This document shows, piece by piece, positions 34,198 to 44,279 of a stretch of DNA of 64,000 nucleotides. The DNA comes from Bemisia tabaci (Eukaryota; Arthropoda; Insecta; Hemiptera; Aleyrodidae), in contig NC_092794.1 of the NCBI RefSeq assembly GCF_918797505.1, positions 30,990,122-31,054,121 of the forward strand, written 5' to 3'. The notes below the pieces were generated by a model. That model saw only the letters and a list, made by a program, of their open reading frames with translations. It was not told the DNA's origin and did no database searches. The position numbers were made by a program, and so were the translations under genes. How positions within the stretch are numbered: the first letter of the stretch is position 1; the number at the start of each line of letters is the position of its first letter.

Positions 34198-34772
34198 TAC
34201 AGGGTTATCCAAAAGTCACTGACCACCCCTGTAACTTTTTTCCAAATCGAGATAGAAGTTTGAAACTTTGGGAATGTTCCTCGGTCTAAGGTAGCAACTT
34301 TTTGGTCCCCCCAAAATTTTGGGGGGCGGCCCCCCTTAAGGGGGGCGGGGGCTAACTTTTTTTTTTAAAATGGCAACCCCCCCTTTGTGATACCTCATTC
34401 GAAAGATAATAAAAAAAGAAAATTTTTGGCGCAAACCACAGGTCAAAATGTTCATTTTTGACAAAATGGCGGCCGGTCAAAGTTCAAAATGGCGGAAATT
34501 TGGCATCTCTGTTGTTTATAGACGGATTGGTGTGAAACTCGGAATCCTAGGGTTTTTCGGGATGAGAAAAACGATTCTGGCATTGGTTTTCCAGAAAAGT
34601 CAGTCCTTTTCAAAATGGCGGCGGTCAAAATGGCGGCCTCGAGCGGGAAGTGAATATTTGGGCTGCATATCGTTGGATTTGCATGAAACTTGGTATATGG
34701 GGGTATTTCGGCACGAAAAGAATGAATCTTTCATTGGATATCTGAAATTTTGACAAATTCCAAAATGGCGGC

Positions 34773-34948
34773 GGAAACATTGCGATAAATCAGTTTTACG
34801 GCTCTTTACCGATGGATTAGCATGAAATTATTTGATATTTCAAGAATCTAATGAAAGATTCCTTTTTATCCAGCCAAAAACCGCCAGGATATCATATTTC
34901 ATGCAAATCCATCGGTAAAGAGCCGTAAAACTGATTTATCGCAATGTT
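34773..34948. repeat. Hairpin with 60-bp arms
   Basis: 'aacattgcgataaatcagtt' through 'taccgatggatt' (34773-34832) is mirrored at 34889-34948, with a loop of about 56 bp. Confidence 0.85.
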
Positions 34949-35318
34949 TGGTCGCAATGGTCATAAATCGATTTTTTCGATCTTGAAGGTTCGACTTTTT
35001 TTCGTTTTTCGTCTCTCCTCTCTTTGGAATCGTTGCTACGTGAATAAAAACCTGTTGAGGTGATTTTCCATGAAATTCTGCATCTACCACACTTTAATTG
35101 ATCTTGGGGAAACGATTCGTTCGTGAGTTATAGCGATTTTTCTGCGCGTTATCGGTTACGCGCGGGCGGCTTATCGGCGGCGCTCCATCCCGCGCGGGCA
35201 AGGCAGAGGTTGTTTCACCGCTAGGGCCTTATATTCATGCCGTAGGCTGTAATTATCGATATTTTCTCCTCCCCCCACCCTTCCCCTGCAATACATATTT
35301 GTTTAATACTTCGTTATA

Positions 35319-35664
35319 CAGGGTATCCCAGACCACCCGTAACAGGTCTTTTTCTCCGTTGGTTTAGGTCGTACGAAGTGGGGGGCCGCGGGATTGAATA
35401 GGGAATTGACCCCAAGGAATCCGAATTTCATGGTCCCGATGCCCCCCTAGCCACCCTCGGGGGGTAAAAGGGGGAGGCACAATGTCTCCCGACTTTGGGG
35501 ATCGTGACTCCCTCATTACCTCACAAGGGGGGCTAGGGGGGCATCGGGACCATGAAATTCGGATTCCTTGGGGTCAATTCCCTATTCAATCCCGCGGCCC
35601 CCCACTTCGTACTACCTAAACCAACGGAGAAAAAGACCTGTTACGGATGGTCTGGGATACCCTG
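35319..35664. mobile_element. TA-flanked hairpin MITE (CAGGGTATCCC)
   Basis: 346 bp. CAGGGTATCCCAGACCACCC is mirrored by GGGATACCCTG at 35664, with TA at 35317-35318 and 35665-35666. The arms are near identical, including 'cctattcaatcccgcggccc'. It sits at the centre of the larger palindrome. Confidence 0.9.
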
Positions 35665-35680
35665 TATAACGAAGTATTAA

Positions 35681-36119
35681 GGTGATTCGATGGACGCCAT
35701 ATTTTGTGTCAGAACGGTATGCGATATATCGCATCAATTGGTTCCATATTTTCAGCTACTCGTCATTTTTCTCCTATTTTGAGATCGCACTTCTGTTGTC
35801 AGGAGTCTAAAGCACTCACTTACCAATTTTAACAAAGAAATTCAACGTAATAAAGGCGTGGTTTTTTCAGAGAGAAAATATCGCATTCGAGTGCAGTTTC
35901 GATATCAGTATCGAATGCGATGTTTTCTCTCTGAAAAAACCACGCCTTTATTACGTTGAATTTCTTTGTTAAAATTGGTAAGTGAGGCTTTAGACTCCTG
36001 ACAACAGCAGTGCGATCTCAAAATAGGAGAAAAATGACGAGTAGCTGAAAATATGGAAACAATTGATGCGATACATCGCATGCCGTTCTGACACAAAATA
36101 TGGCGTCCATCAAATCACC
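35681..36119. mobile_element. TTAA-flanked hairpin MITE (piggyBac-like target)
   Basis: 439 bp. GGTGATTCGATGGACGCCAT at 35681 is mirrored at 36119 with one change. TTAA is on each side (35677-35680 and 36120-36123). The opposite arm of the host palindrome at 35303 has the empty site 'gtttaatacttcg', with a single TTAA. The TTAA target points to piggyBac-like mobilisation; no transposase is present. Confidence 0.93.
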
Positions 36120-36252
36120 TTAAACAAATATGTATTGCAGGGGAAGGGTGGGGGGAGGAGAAAATATCGATAATTACAGCCTACAGCATGAATATGTATA
36201 AGGCCCTAGCGGTGAAACAACCTCTGCCTTGCCCGCGCGGGATGGAGCGCCG

Positions 36253-36350
36253 CCGATAAGCCGCCCGCGCGTAACCGATAAGCCGCCCGCGCGTAACCGA
36301 TAAGCCGCCCGCGCGTAACCGATAAGCCGCCCGCGCGTAACCGATAACGC
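36253..36350. repeat. 22-bp GC-rich minisatellite, four units
   Basis: Units CGATAAGCCGCCCGCGCGTA plus AC repeat four times; the left arm of the palindrome has one unit at about 35155. It arose after the arms formed. Confidence 0.88.
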
Positions 36351-36829
36351 GCAGAAAAATCGCTATAACTCACGAACGAATCGTTTCCCCAAGATCAACT
36401 AAAGTGTGGTAGATGCAGAATTTCATGGAAAATCACCTCAACAGGTTTTTATTCACGTAGCAACGATTCCAAAGAGAGGAGAGACGAAAAACGAAAAAAA
36501 GTCGAACCTTCAAGATCGAAAAAATCGATTTATGACCGCGATAAATTACGCAACCTTGCAAACAGCATTAATATTCTTGTAGAGAATATTTTTTGACGTT
36601 TTTTAGCTTAAACCGCAACACTTACACTCAAACCGTTCGTTAGATATCGATTTTTAAAGTTTTAAAAAAATTGCAATTTTGCCGCCGTGCCCCCTCCCTC
36701 CTAATTATTCGAGGGGGCTGAAATTTTGCCCAAGCATCCGGGACACTTAGTACAACATTTGAGCAAAGTTTGGGCCAAATCCAGGGGGGGGGCCAAAATC
36801 GGCGTTTTTGGAACAACCTCTTTACTAAA

Positions 36830-37312
36830 TTGTGTTTGCTTTTTTGTAAAAATTTCAGAAATCACTTCGAACTAATTTTAAGGGGGGGCTCGGACCCCCA
36901 AATACGTCAATTCAAAGGCCATTCAATTTTCCAGTGAAATAAGCCAATTTCCCCTGGATTTGCCTCCACATTATCTCAGTAAGGTCAAAATCAGTTCAAC
37001 ATTACGTTGGGCAAGTCCCCAAATTTCAGGAAAAGTGAAAAAAAAAACGAAATTTAAGATAATTAAATTTAACCGTTTAAATTGGGTTTTTTTTTAACTT
37101 TTCCTGGTTTTTGGGGACTTGCCCAACGTAATGTTGAACTAATTTTGACCTTACTGAGATAATGTGGAGGCAAATCTAGGGGAAATTGGCTTATTTCACT
37201 GGAAAATTGAATGGCCTTTGAATTGACGTATTTGGGGGTCCGAGCCCCCCCTTAAAATTAGTTCGAAGTGATTTCTGCAATTTTTACAAAAAAGCAAACA
37301 CAATTTAGTAAA
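36830..37312. repeat. Hairpin with ~200-bp arms
   Basis: 'actaaattgtgtttgctttt' (36830) through 'aacattacgttgggcaagtc' (to about 37022) is mirrored at about 37105-37312, with a loop of about 80 bp rich in A/T. Confidence 0.87.
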
Positions 37313-37688
37313 TTTTCTCGTTTTATTTTTTTCTTTACGATGATTTGAACCGGAGTTGTGATTTTTTGAAAATAGGTCAAATTTGACCTTTGACAGTATC
37401 ATAGCTCGATCAAAAATTAACATATTGATCTGCGGTTTGCGCCAAAATTCTTAGTTTTTTATGGTCTTTCGAATGAGGTATCATAAGATAGGGGTTGCTA
37501 TTTGAAAAAAAAAAGTTGGGGGCCCCCCGCCCCCTTCCTTAAAGGGGACCAAAATTTTGACTCCCCCATAAGATAGTCCCCTTTGAGATAGGAGCATTCC
37601 CAAAGTTTCATTTTTCTATCTCGAGCCGTTCAAAAGTTAGCCGACCGTCCTGGAACTTCTGGCCCACCCTGTATATGGTGATGATATA

Positions 37689-37916
37689 TGATGGTGATGA
37701 TTCATCGTTACTCACACGCCATCCGAACATCACGCTCGAACAACACGTTCATCGTAACACGCCATTCCGACTGCAGCTGATCACAATAATTCATACATTG
37801 GATACCGAATACATACATTGGATAACCTTCGCCTTGCGCATGCGCACTACCCTCTCAGGTGTGACATTACAGTGATTGCCAACCTGACTGCACTAATACT
37901 ATATTTCACTATTACA
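37689..37916 (-). repeat. 3' LTR of gypsy element
   Basis: Matches the 5' LTR over 'gattcatcgttactcac', 'tgcgcactaccctctcagg' and 'gattgccaacctgactgc', and ends CTATTACA (minus-strand TG). It is longer than the 5' LTR because of a duplicated 'acacgcc..ttcatcgtaacacgcc' segment. The left edge is approximate. Confidence 0.8.
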
Positions 37917-37981
37917 ACTCCCCTTTTTTTCCTTCTTTTTTTTAAAACACAGTTTGAACATACAATTTGTCTCTAATTTCT

Positions 37982-39154
37982 TTACTTAGTTACATAATCC
38001 CTAAGATAATTTTGAGGTTTTCTAATTATTTGCTCTTCTGTAATAATTCTGCCTCGCATTAAACCTCTATCTCGCGATTTTACATGATACTTTCTGGAAT
38101 CCCGGTAATTTACATTTGAACTTTGAGCAACTCGACTTTGATAATCGGAACTAATGCTTTCTTGTTGATCCTTATTCGAATTTCGATCAATTTGAGAAGT
38201 ACTTGGACTTTCAAATAAAAATTGGATATCCTCTTCTAACTCATTTTCTAAAGCCTTTGATTTTTGTACTTCTGCTGTTTTTTCCACTACGATGCAGCTG
38301 TCCTTATTGTCGTCTGTTTGAGGTTTTTTCAAGATTTTATTACCACTATTTAGATTATTTTCCTTCTGACAGTCTTTTCTAGGTTTGATAAATAATCGAT
38401 TTCTCCTGTATTCCTTTCCATTTCTACTTCCTATTACATAAGATCGGGGTTGTTGACATTTTTTAACAATTTTGCCAGGTTCCCACGCATCTTTCCATAA
38501 TTTTTTAGAGAATACCTGGTCTTCTGCTTGGAATTCTGATAATTCTCCATGACCTTTGTGACATTTTTTCATTTCCTCCACCTGTTCAGTTTTCAAGTTA
38601 GGAAATGTCTCGTATGGGACTGCTTGTGGTTTTAGCCTAGATTTATCGACATACATTTTTGTTCTTAGATTACGCGACTTTAAAAGTTTCGCAGGGGAAG
38701 GCATTTTGCCTTTAGCTGAATTTCTAAAATTTAACAAAGCTATGTAAGGATCTTGCTTTGATTCTACACATTTCTTTAACATTCTCTTCAAAGTTTGAAT
38801 TGTTCTTTCAACTAAACCATTGGATTGAGCATACTGAGAGCTAGAAGTTTTAAATTTTATTGACCATAGATTACAAAATTTAATAAATTCCTCAGAATTA
38901 AATAGAGGCCCATTTTCAGGAAAAATAATTTCAGGAATTCCATTCCTAGCAAATATGGATTTTACCTGTGTTATGAGGCTACTGGCCTTGGTACTACTGA
39001 TTTTTGCTAATTCCGGATATTGAGAATAGTAATCCACTATCTCTAAGTACAGATCTTTGTTGAATTCCATATAATCCATGCCTACTTTTTGATAAGGATA
39101 ATCTGCAATTTCGTGGGGAAGCAGGCTTTCTCGTTTATTTTTGTTCTGAAACAT
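37982..39154 (-). pseudogene. Gypsy integrase core and C-terminus
   Basis: 390 codons. The first catalytic Asp is D27 (VGMDYMEF) and the Glu is E116 (NGLVERTIQ). At the second Asp position the protein reads FPENGPLF, so residue 80 is Glu instead of Asp; the spacing to E116 is 35. A Lys/Arg-rich C-terminal region with WKDAWEPGKIVKK and YRRNRLFIK fits the gypsy GPY/F module. The HHCC domain is upstream in broken frame. Confidence 0.88.
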
Positions 39155-39347
39155 ATTACAGACATTACAATTTTGTGCTTTTTCTTTAATTTATTTTGAC
39201 ATGTTCGACCAGAAAATGAGACCTCGGGCTTAATTCAGTGATCGCTGTATACCAACGTGACCTTCATGCACAATTTCTAGCATTCGCTTTCTTTATTCAG
39301 ATGGAATTACTACTGCTAAGTTTTTATAGAGAGTACCATTATGGTAC
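39155..39347 (-). pseudogene. Gypsy integrase zinc-binding domain with stops
   Basis: Minus-strand translation shows VHEGHVGIQ (the HH) and NCNVCNM (the CC), the integrase HHCC domain in one frame. It is interrupted by three stop codons between RNase H and the core. Confidence 0.8.
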
Positions 39348-40112
39348 CTATGACAGTTCATCTCTACAGTGAAAATATTGCTTTAGCTCACCTTCCACTT
39401 TATCTGGCCACTCTGATCTACAGAAATCAGTTACTTGCAATAAAATTGAGTCATTATTATCCATTGATCTTATTTCATCTAGTTTTTCCTTTGATGTAGC
39501 AAGATTTTTAGTTATTAAACTTATGTGTAAATTAGTTTCACGCTCAATTTCTTCTATAATTTCAGCTCTATTAATTGAAGCACTTAAAAGGATGTCTGAT
39601 ATATAGATTTGTTTTCCCGATACATGTTTTACTTGAATGTTATAGCGCAACAATTTTAGTCGAATTCTTTGTAGAGTTATGGGACATTTACTAATTTCTC
39701 TTTTAAACATTGTAATTAATGGCTTGTGGTCTGTTTCTACAGTAACTTTCGACAAAAACAAATAGTCATGAAACTTACTACAATCAAATAAAATACCGAA
39801 GCATTCTTTTTCAATTTGTCCTGCTTTACTTTGAGCTTGTGTTAATGTTGAAGATGCATATGCGGTTGGAATGTTATTTTGCATTATTCCTGCCCCTACA
39901 GCGTCTTTTGAGGCATCAACATTGAGCGTTATCGGTAAATTTACATCGTAGTACGCTAGCACCGGAGCTTCAGCTATTAAATCTTTAACTTTATCAAATT
40001 CTTCCTGATGTATTTTTTCCCACTTAAAATGAACTGTTTTCTTGAGCATTTTACGCAAATTTGGGATTTCTAATTGAAGATTTTTAACAAAACTGGCAAA
40101 ATAATTTATCAT
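39348..40112 (-). pseudogene. Gypsy RT thumb and RNase H
   Basis: 254 codons. Opening MINYFASFVKNL and FKWEKIHQEEFDKVK are the usual RT-RNase H junction. RNase H catalytic blocks are LNVDASKDAVGAG, IEKECFGI and ETDHKPL, followed by RLKLLRYNIQVKHVSGK. The usual 'ADALSR' is read here as ISDILLSA, a probable loss. Confidence 0.9.
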
Positions 40113-40160
40113 CCCTAAAAACTGTTGCAGCTGTTTTAGTGTTCTTGGAGGTTTTAATTT

Positions 40161-40544
40161 TTAGATTGCTTCAATTCTTTTGGGATCGACTCTGACGCCA
40201 TCTTTTGACCAAACATGGCCTAAAAAATCAAAACTGGGTTTGGCAAATTTACATTTTTTTAAATTAAATTTCAGACCTAGCTCCTCTGCCCTCTTGAGTA
40301 CTTTTTTGAGGGTCTCATCAGGTGTCTTCTTATCTCCATCAATCAAAAAATCATCAATATAAATTATCAGATTCGGAATGTCTCCAAATAATTCATACAT
40401 TTTGCTTTGGAACATTTCACTTGCACAAGTAAGACCAAAGGCAAGTCTCAAAAATTTGAATATCCCAAATGGAGTGGCAAAGGTTGTTAGTTTAGAGCTT
40501 TCTTCGTCTAATTCTAGGGCCCGAATGGCTGATTTGGCATCCAA
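40161..40544 (-). pseudogene. Gypsy reverse transcriptase, catalytic core
   Basis: Palm motifs DAKSAIRALELDEESS, FGLTCASEMFQ and the active site IIYIDDFLI (Y-I-D-D), then FLGHVWSKDGVRVDP. A stop after EAI separates it from the RNase H ORF. The N-terminal part lies beyond the insertion at 40563-41050. Confidence 0.92.
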
Positions 40545-40562
40545 TGTTGTAAATACAGTTGC

Positions 40563-41050
40563 ATATTAAGCGCTCAGCCGATAGGCAGCGCTTTTTGATT
40601 TCGACTTGCCTCTAGAGTACTAGTATACTAGTGCTAATTCGTTTAAATGGCGCACCAGCTCGTCGATGTGTAGGCTTTTTGGGGGGTCCAGTTTTAAAAT
40701 AAATAAAGCTGTGAAAACCGTATTTCATGCTTTTAACGTAATGCGCGGGTAGTTTCGATCGTTTGTCTATAAGAAAATTCCTTAGCAGTAGAGTAACTCT
40801 TATCAAAATTGAACGTTGAAAACAAATGAAGCCTAAAAAAAACGCGCCTGATGAGCTCAACGGTGACTATCATTTTCGGGAAACGAAAAAACGCGTTTAC
40901 GGTTTCCTTGGTAACCTTTGATTGCTATCAGCTGATGTTTTATTTCCATTTCCCAGCCAAGTCGACGGAGTTTATACTTCCTTTCTTCACTAAATACATT
41001 GACTAACACCTGAGCGCGTTTCTAATACTGTCGTATTAGAACTTTCCCGC
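40563..41050. mobile_element. Unclassified 488-bp insertion in gypsy RT
   Basis: RT motifs stop at 41050 and resume at 40562 with the expected frame. The insert begins 'atattaagcgctcagcc' and ends near a 20-bp palindrome TCTAATACTGTCGTATTAGA (41021-41040). GCGCTCAG occurs inverted near both ends. GC is duplicated at the junctions (2 bp). I cannot assign a family. Confidence 0.65.
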
Positions 41051-42139
41051 TTGTTTTAATTTTGCTTTAACATCATCTAATGTTGGAATATAATGTTTTG
41101 GCGTTATAATTTCTTTATTTAAGGCATGAGGATCTAAGCAGATTCTTACGTCTCCATTCGGTTTTGACACCGTTACAATTGGATTTACCCACTCAGTAGG
41201 TTCCGTTACTCTTTCAGTTACTCCTAATTGCATCATCCTTTGCAGTTCTTTCCAAACTCTCCTACGCAATTTATAAGGAATTTTTCTCGGTGGCTCATCT
41301 GTCGGTCTCGCACTATCATTTATTTTTATTTTACACTTGCAATTTTTTATGTGACCTATTCCTTTAAACACTTCAAATTGATGAACTATTGATTTATATT
41401 CATCCGCAATTACATTAACTTGTTGCAGTACACCTAATTGCTTACAAGTTTTATAACCTAATATTGGGGGTTTATTAATTTCTGCCACAATAAATTTAAT
41501 TACACGGGCTTTGCCCGCTTGCTCATTAACACATTTGAGATTGCACTCACCAACGACTTGCATTTTTTCTTCAGTAACTGAAGTTAATTTGACATTAGTT
41601 TTAAGGATGGGTCTTCTGCCTATTATTCTTTTACTTAAATTAGCAGGGATTACATTCGGTTGGGCACCTGTATCAACTAAAAAATTTGTATAGTAGTCAT
41701 TGACATTCAGAGTTACATACCACTGATCGTCCTCCTGCTTGGATTCGATCGCACCAATGAATAGCTCCGGACCTTCATCTTCCGAATAGTAATCGTCGCT
41801 ATAAGTCAACTCCTCATCCACCAGCCTCACTTTTCGCTCAGCATACTTGCAAACTCTTGAGAAGTGATTTGACCCATTGCAATTGTCACATTTTCTCCCA
41901 ATGGCAAATGGACCTTCCAGAATAATGATTGATATTTCCACAGTTTTTGCACCTACTGTAGTTTCCCGTCCTTCTTGAGTCATCGGCTTGCATCTAAGAA
42001 GAACCGCACCGCCAATTTGATTGTCCCTTGTGATTCGGACCACTTGCATACTACTTTGCACTGTTGGTAGTTCTTCGATGACTGCGTTGCTCTGCACTTT
42101 GCCTTGCATTATCTTGATAACGTCTGTTGATCTCTCCAA
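41051..42139 (-). pseudogene. Gypsy gag zinc knuckle, protease and RT N-terminus
   Basis: CDNCNGSNHFSRVC is a CX2CX4HX4C nucleocapsid knuckle (around residue 84). The protease active site is FLVDTGAQPNVI, with the catalytic Asp kept. RT begins IPYKLRRRVWKELQRM, WVNPIVTVSKPNGDVRICLD and ends where the 488-bp insertion starts. The first codons lie in a frame different from the rest of gag. Confidence 0.9.
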
Positions 42140-42380
42140 CTACAGGTTCATTGTCATCCATTTTTTGCACCTGACGCCTTGATTCATCAAACGTTTTGAT
42201 GGTTTTGATGACATTCTCTGACGTCTCATCCTGCTTCATCAATACTTGGATTCTCACCTCTTCAAACTTCGGAAGCAAATTTGCAATCATAATCGCTTTG
42301 AAAATTTTATCCCTTTGATTGTCTCGGTTACAGGCCAGGCTTAAATTCTTCAAATTAGTAACAAACTCGTCCAATGTCAC
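42051..42380 (-). pseudogene. gag: Gypsy gag fragment
   Basis: About 110 codons in another frame than the knuckle ORF. MTLDEFVTNLKNLSLACN and IMIANLLPKFEEVRIQ fit the C-terminal part of a gypsy capsid. A frameshift near 42050-42140 joins it to the downstream frame. The gag N-terminus is not recognisable upstream. Confidence 0.75.
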
Positions 42381-43084
42381 AGAACCTTATTGCCGGACCG
42401 TGCCATCATTTTCACATGAATAGATGTGTTGAGATGAACCTATGATGGGGATCGATCATTTCTTCATAAACTCATTTGACTGGGACGTCATCCCATCGGG
42501 TGGACAGTCCATGGATCTCCTTCCGCGATTTGACTTGCTAAAGTAGCAAAAGTTCATAATTACCTCTTAAGAAGATCATCGGTGGTGTAGCAGGGGTCTA
42601 AAAACTGCTCAACGATAGTATATTTCGAGTTCCGAATCGCAATGATCCAACTCGTGTTTTTTTCTTATACTTTCATCGCATATAAATTTCTCTGATGTTT
42701 TTGTTATATTCTCTCTGATTACATATAAGTAATCATATCCTCATTTCATTTTCTTTCCCTTTCCTTTTTCCCTCTCTGTAGCATCTGTGTCCATTAACAA
42801 TTATATTTTAAAATAGCTTTCCCTTAGTACCTATAGAATTGATGCCTCAAACGGAATCAATTGTTTTAATGACATTTCCAGCTAAATCATGGGTTTTCCC
42901 AGGAAGGCAGCCTCTTGTCCCTTCCGGACTCTATTGTTGCCAGATAAGTTGTTTTTTTAACGCACTTGTCTCAATTCAAATCAATGTAAAATATTCACAT
43001 TTATCGCACAATCTGGCAACCTCTCGAGTGAAATAGAAAAAGGTGGAATCGCTGAAAGTCTCCATCCTTCGAAGTTTATATTAA
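42381..43084 (-). other. Gypsy gag N-terminus and leader, decayed
   Basis: By position this should hold the gag start and primer binding site, but I see no continuous frame and no clear tRNA complement next to the LTR. Confidence 0.45.
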
Positions 43085-43241
43085 TGATGATGATTCATCG
43101 TTACTCACGAACACGCCATTCCGGCTGCAGCTGATCATGGATAACCGAATACATACATTGGACAACCTTCACCTTGCGCGTGCGCACTATCCTCTCAGGT
43201 GTGGCATTACAGTGATTGCCAACCTGACTGCACTAATTCTA

Positions 43242-44097
43242 TCTATACTATAAGCTCCAAGACCTCCTAATTTTGCGAAACTGGTAACGCTTAGTTCCAG
43301 CGTTCTACCGGGCCGATTTTCATGATTTTTGCGGCTATCGACGGGCAATTGTCTCTAGATAAGCCAACTTTTTTCAGATTTTCAAAATATGGCCCAGGTT
43401 TTTTTATATCACGTGGTAAAGTTGCGAATTCTCCCATTTAAACAATGTAAATTTATACTTTTTGTCATAGTTCGTTTGAGCGTTCTACCGGGCCGATTTC
43501 CATGATTTTTGCGTAAATCGACAGGTAATAGGCCCTAGATGAGCCCGCTGTAATCAGATTTTGGAAAAAGGACCCAGGTTACTTTAAAATCACGTTATAA
43601 AAGTGAGTGAGTTTACAGAATGCTCCGGGACTGCTACCGCTATGCGCGGGAGGATGCGCAGTGGTTGAAGAGGTTGCGCAGTAGCTGTGTAGCCTGCGCA
43701 TCAGCTCTACACTTATCTACACAAGATTCGCGCGGTTTGCAGTAGAATGAGCGGTGGCCGAATCGTCTAAGACGTTGGATGCGTCTACTTTCCGCTATGG
43801 TATCGGTGTGGGTTCGATCCCCGACTCATACGAGACTTAAATAGAACCAGACTATCAGTGATCGTTGTTTTACTGCAATATTTCATCAAGCAGTCATTCC
43901 AAAACGCGTCCTTTTGACTTCAAATTTTTTTTTCGTTATTCACCAAAAACAAAAATCACTTCAATCTAAAAGTAAAGTGTACTTCATATCGTAATTTTTT
44001 AGGGGAAAAATAAAACCAACATTGATAGGAGGGTACGAACAGGGCCGCGAGGGCCCATTGATGGCGCGGAGCGCCTTCAGGGGGCGTAGCCCCCTAG
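43242..44097 (+). mobile_element. Non-autonomous Helitron, copy 2, in the gypsy LTR
   Basis: 856 bp from TCTATACTATAAGCTCC to GGGGCGTAGCCCCCTAG, inserted between A (43241) and T (44098) with no target duplication; the empty site is seen in the 3' LTR. That combination is diagnostic of Helitrons. Highly similar to copy 1 over its length. A short internal deletion removed one palindrome near 44050. Confidence 0.95.
43749..43830 (+). ncRNA. tRNA-Ser-like sequence in Helitron copy 2
   Basis: TGGCCGAATCGTCTAAGACG (from 43755) as box A and GGTTCGATCCC (43811-43821) as box B. The middle differs from copy 1 more than the boxes do. Confidence 0.7.
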
Positions 44098-44128
44098 TAT
44101 TTCACTATTACAACAAAGACTTAATTAG

Positions 44129-44279
44129 GAACACGCCATTCCGGCTGCAGCAGCTGATAACCGATCACAGGTAACCGCTATGAGCTAACCTTCACCTTGC
44201 GCATGCGCACTATCCTTTAACGTGTGGCATTACAGTGATTGCCAACCTGACTACACTAATACTAGATTTCACTATTACA
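44129..44279 (-). repeat. Additional gypsy LTR fragment
   Basis: GAACACGCCATTCCGGCTGCAG through 'gcgcatgcgcactatcc' to CTATTACA repeats the right two thirds of the gypsy LTR directly beside the 5' LTR, without the Helitron. It is slightly more diverged, and may be a remnant of a second element or of unequal recombination. Confidence 0.8.

Larger units (their letters stand above)
29828..34199 (+). mobile_element. CR1/jockey-like non-LTR retrotransposon, multiply interrupted
   Basis: ORF1 occupies three blocks (29828-29932, 30787-31260, 32549-33514). The start of the ORF2 endonuclease is at 33983-34197. Three insertions lie inside (Helitron, TA foldback, RTE tail), and a nest of hairpins ends it at 34200. 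Taking out the Helitron and the TA foldback with one TA copy leaves ORF1 as one open frame of 514 codons, so ORF1 was intact when both arrived. No RT was found to the right. Confidence 0.85.
34945..36543. repeat. Large palindrome, ~365-bp arms, carrying two smaller MITEs
   Basis: The left arm runs from 'tttatcgcaatg..tcataaatcg' to 'aatacttcgttata' (34945-35318). The right arm is split by a TTAA element (35681-36119) and ends with 'cgatttatgaccgcgataaa' near 36541. The right arm has four tandem 22-bp copies of CGATAAGCCGCCCGCGCGTA (about 36253-36340), where the left arm has one. Confidence 0.88.
34200..37671. mobile_element. Composite nest of foldback elements, 3.5 kb
   Basis: Outer ends: CAGGGTTATCCAAAAGTC (34200) and a diverged CCACCCTG (ends 37671), with TA on each side (34198-34199, 37672-37673). 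The outer arms (~260 bp) share 'ggcgcaaaccacagg/ctgcggtttgcgcc', 'cctcattcgaaag' and a G/C block. Inside are at least five further inverted repeats, listed separately. No coding region over 100 codons. 'aaaatggcgg' occurs five times between 34460 and 34770. Confidence 0.85.
37689..44112 (-). mobile_element. Ty3/gypsy LTR retrotransposon, decayed
   Basis: On the minus strand the order is 5' LTR (about 43085-44112, split by a Helitron), gag, protease, RT, RNase H, integrase, 3' LTR (about 37689-37916). The LTR begins TGTAATAGTGAAATATAG on the minus strand. AAAAAAAGGGGAGT just inside the 3' LTR is the polypurine tract. Integrase after RNase H puts it in Ty3/gypsy. Stops, frameshifts and a 488-bp insertion in RT inactivate it. 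No TSD was identified. Confidence 0.9.
43085..44112 (-). repeat. 5' LTR of gypsy element, split by Helitron copy 2
   Basis: 43085-43241 and 44098-44112 together correspond to the 3' LTR with a small internal deletion. Comparing the split LTR with the intact 3' LTR shows 'ctat|att' continuous at the insertion point, so this is a paired occupied/empty site. Confidence 0.88.
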
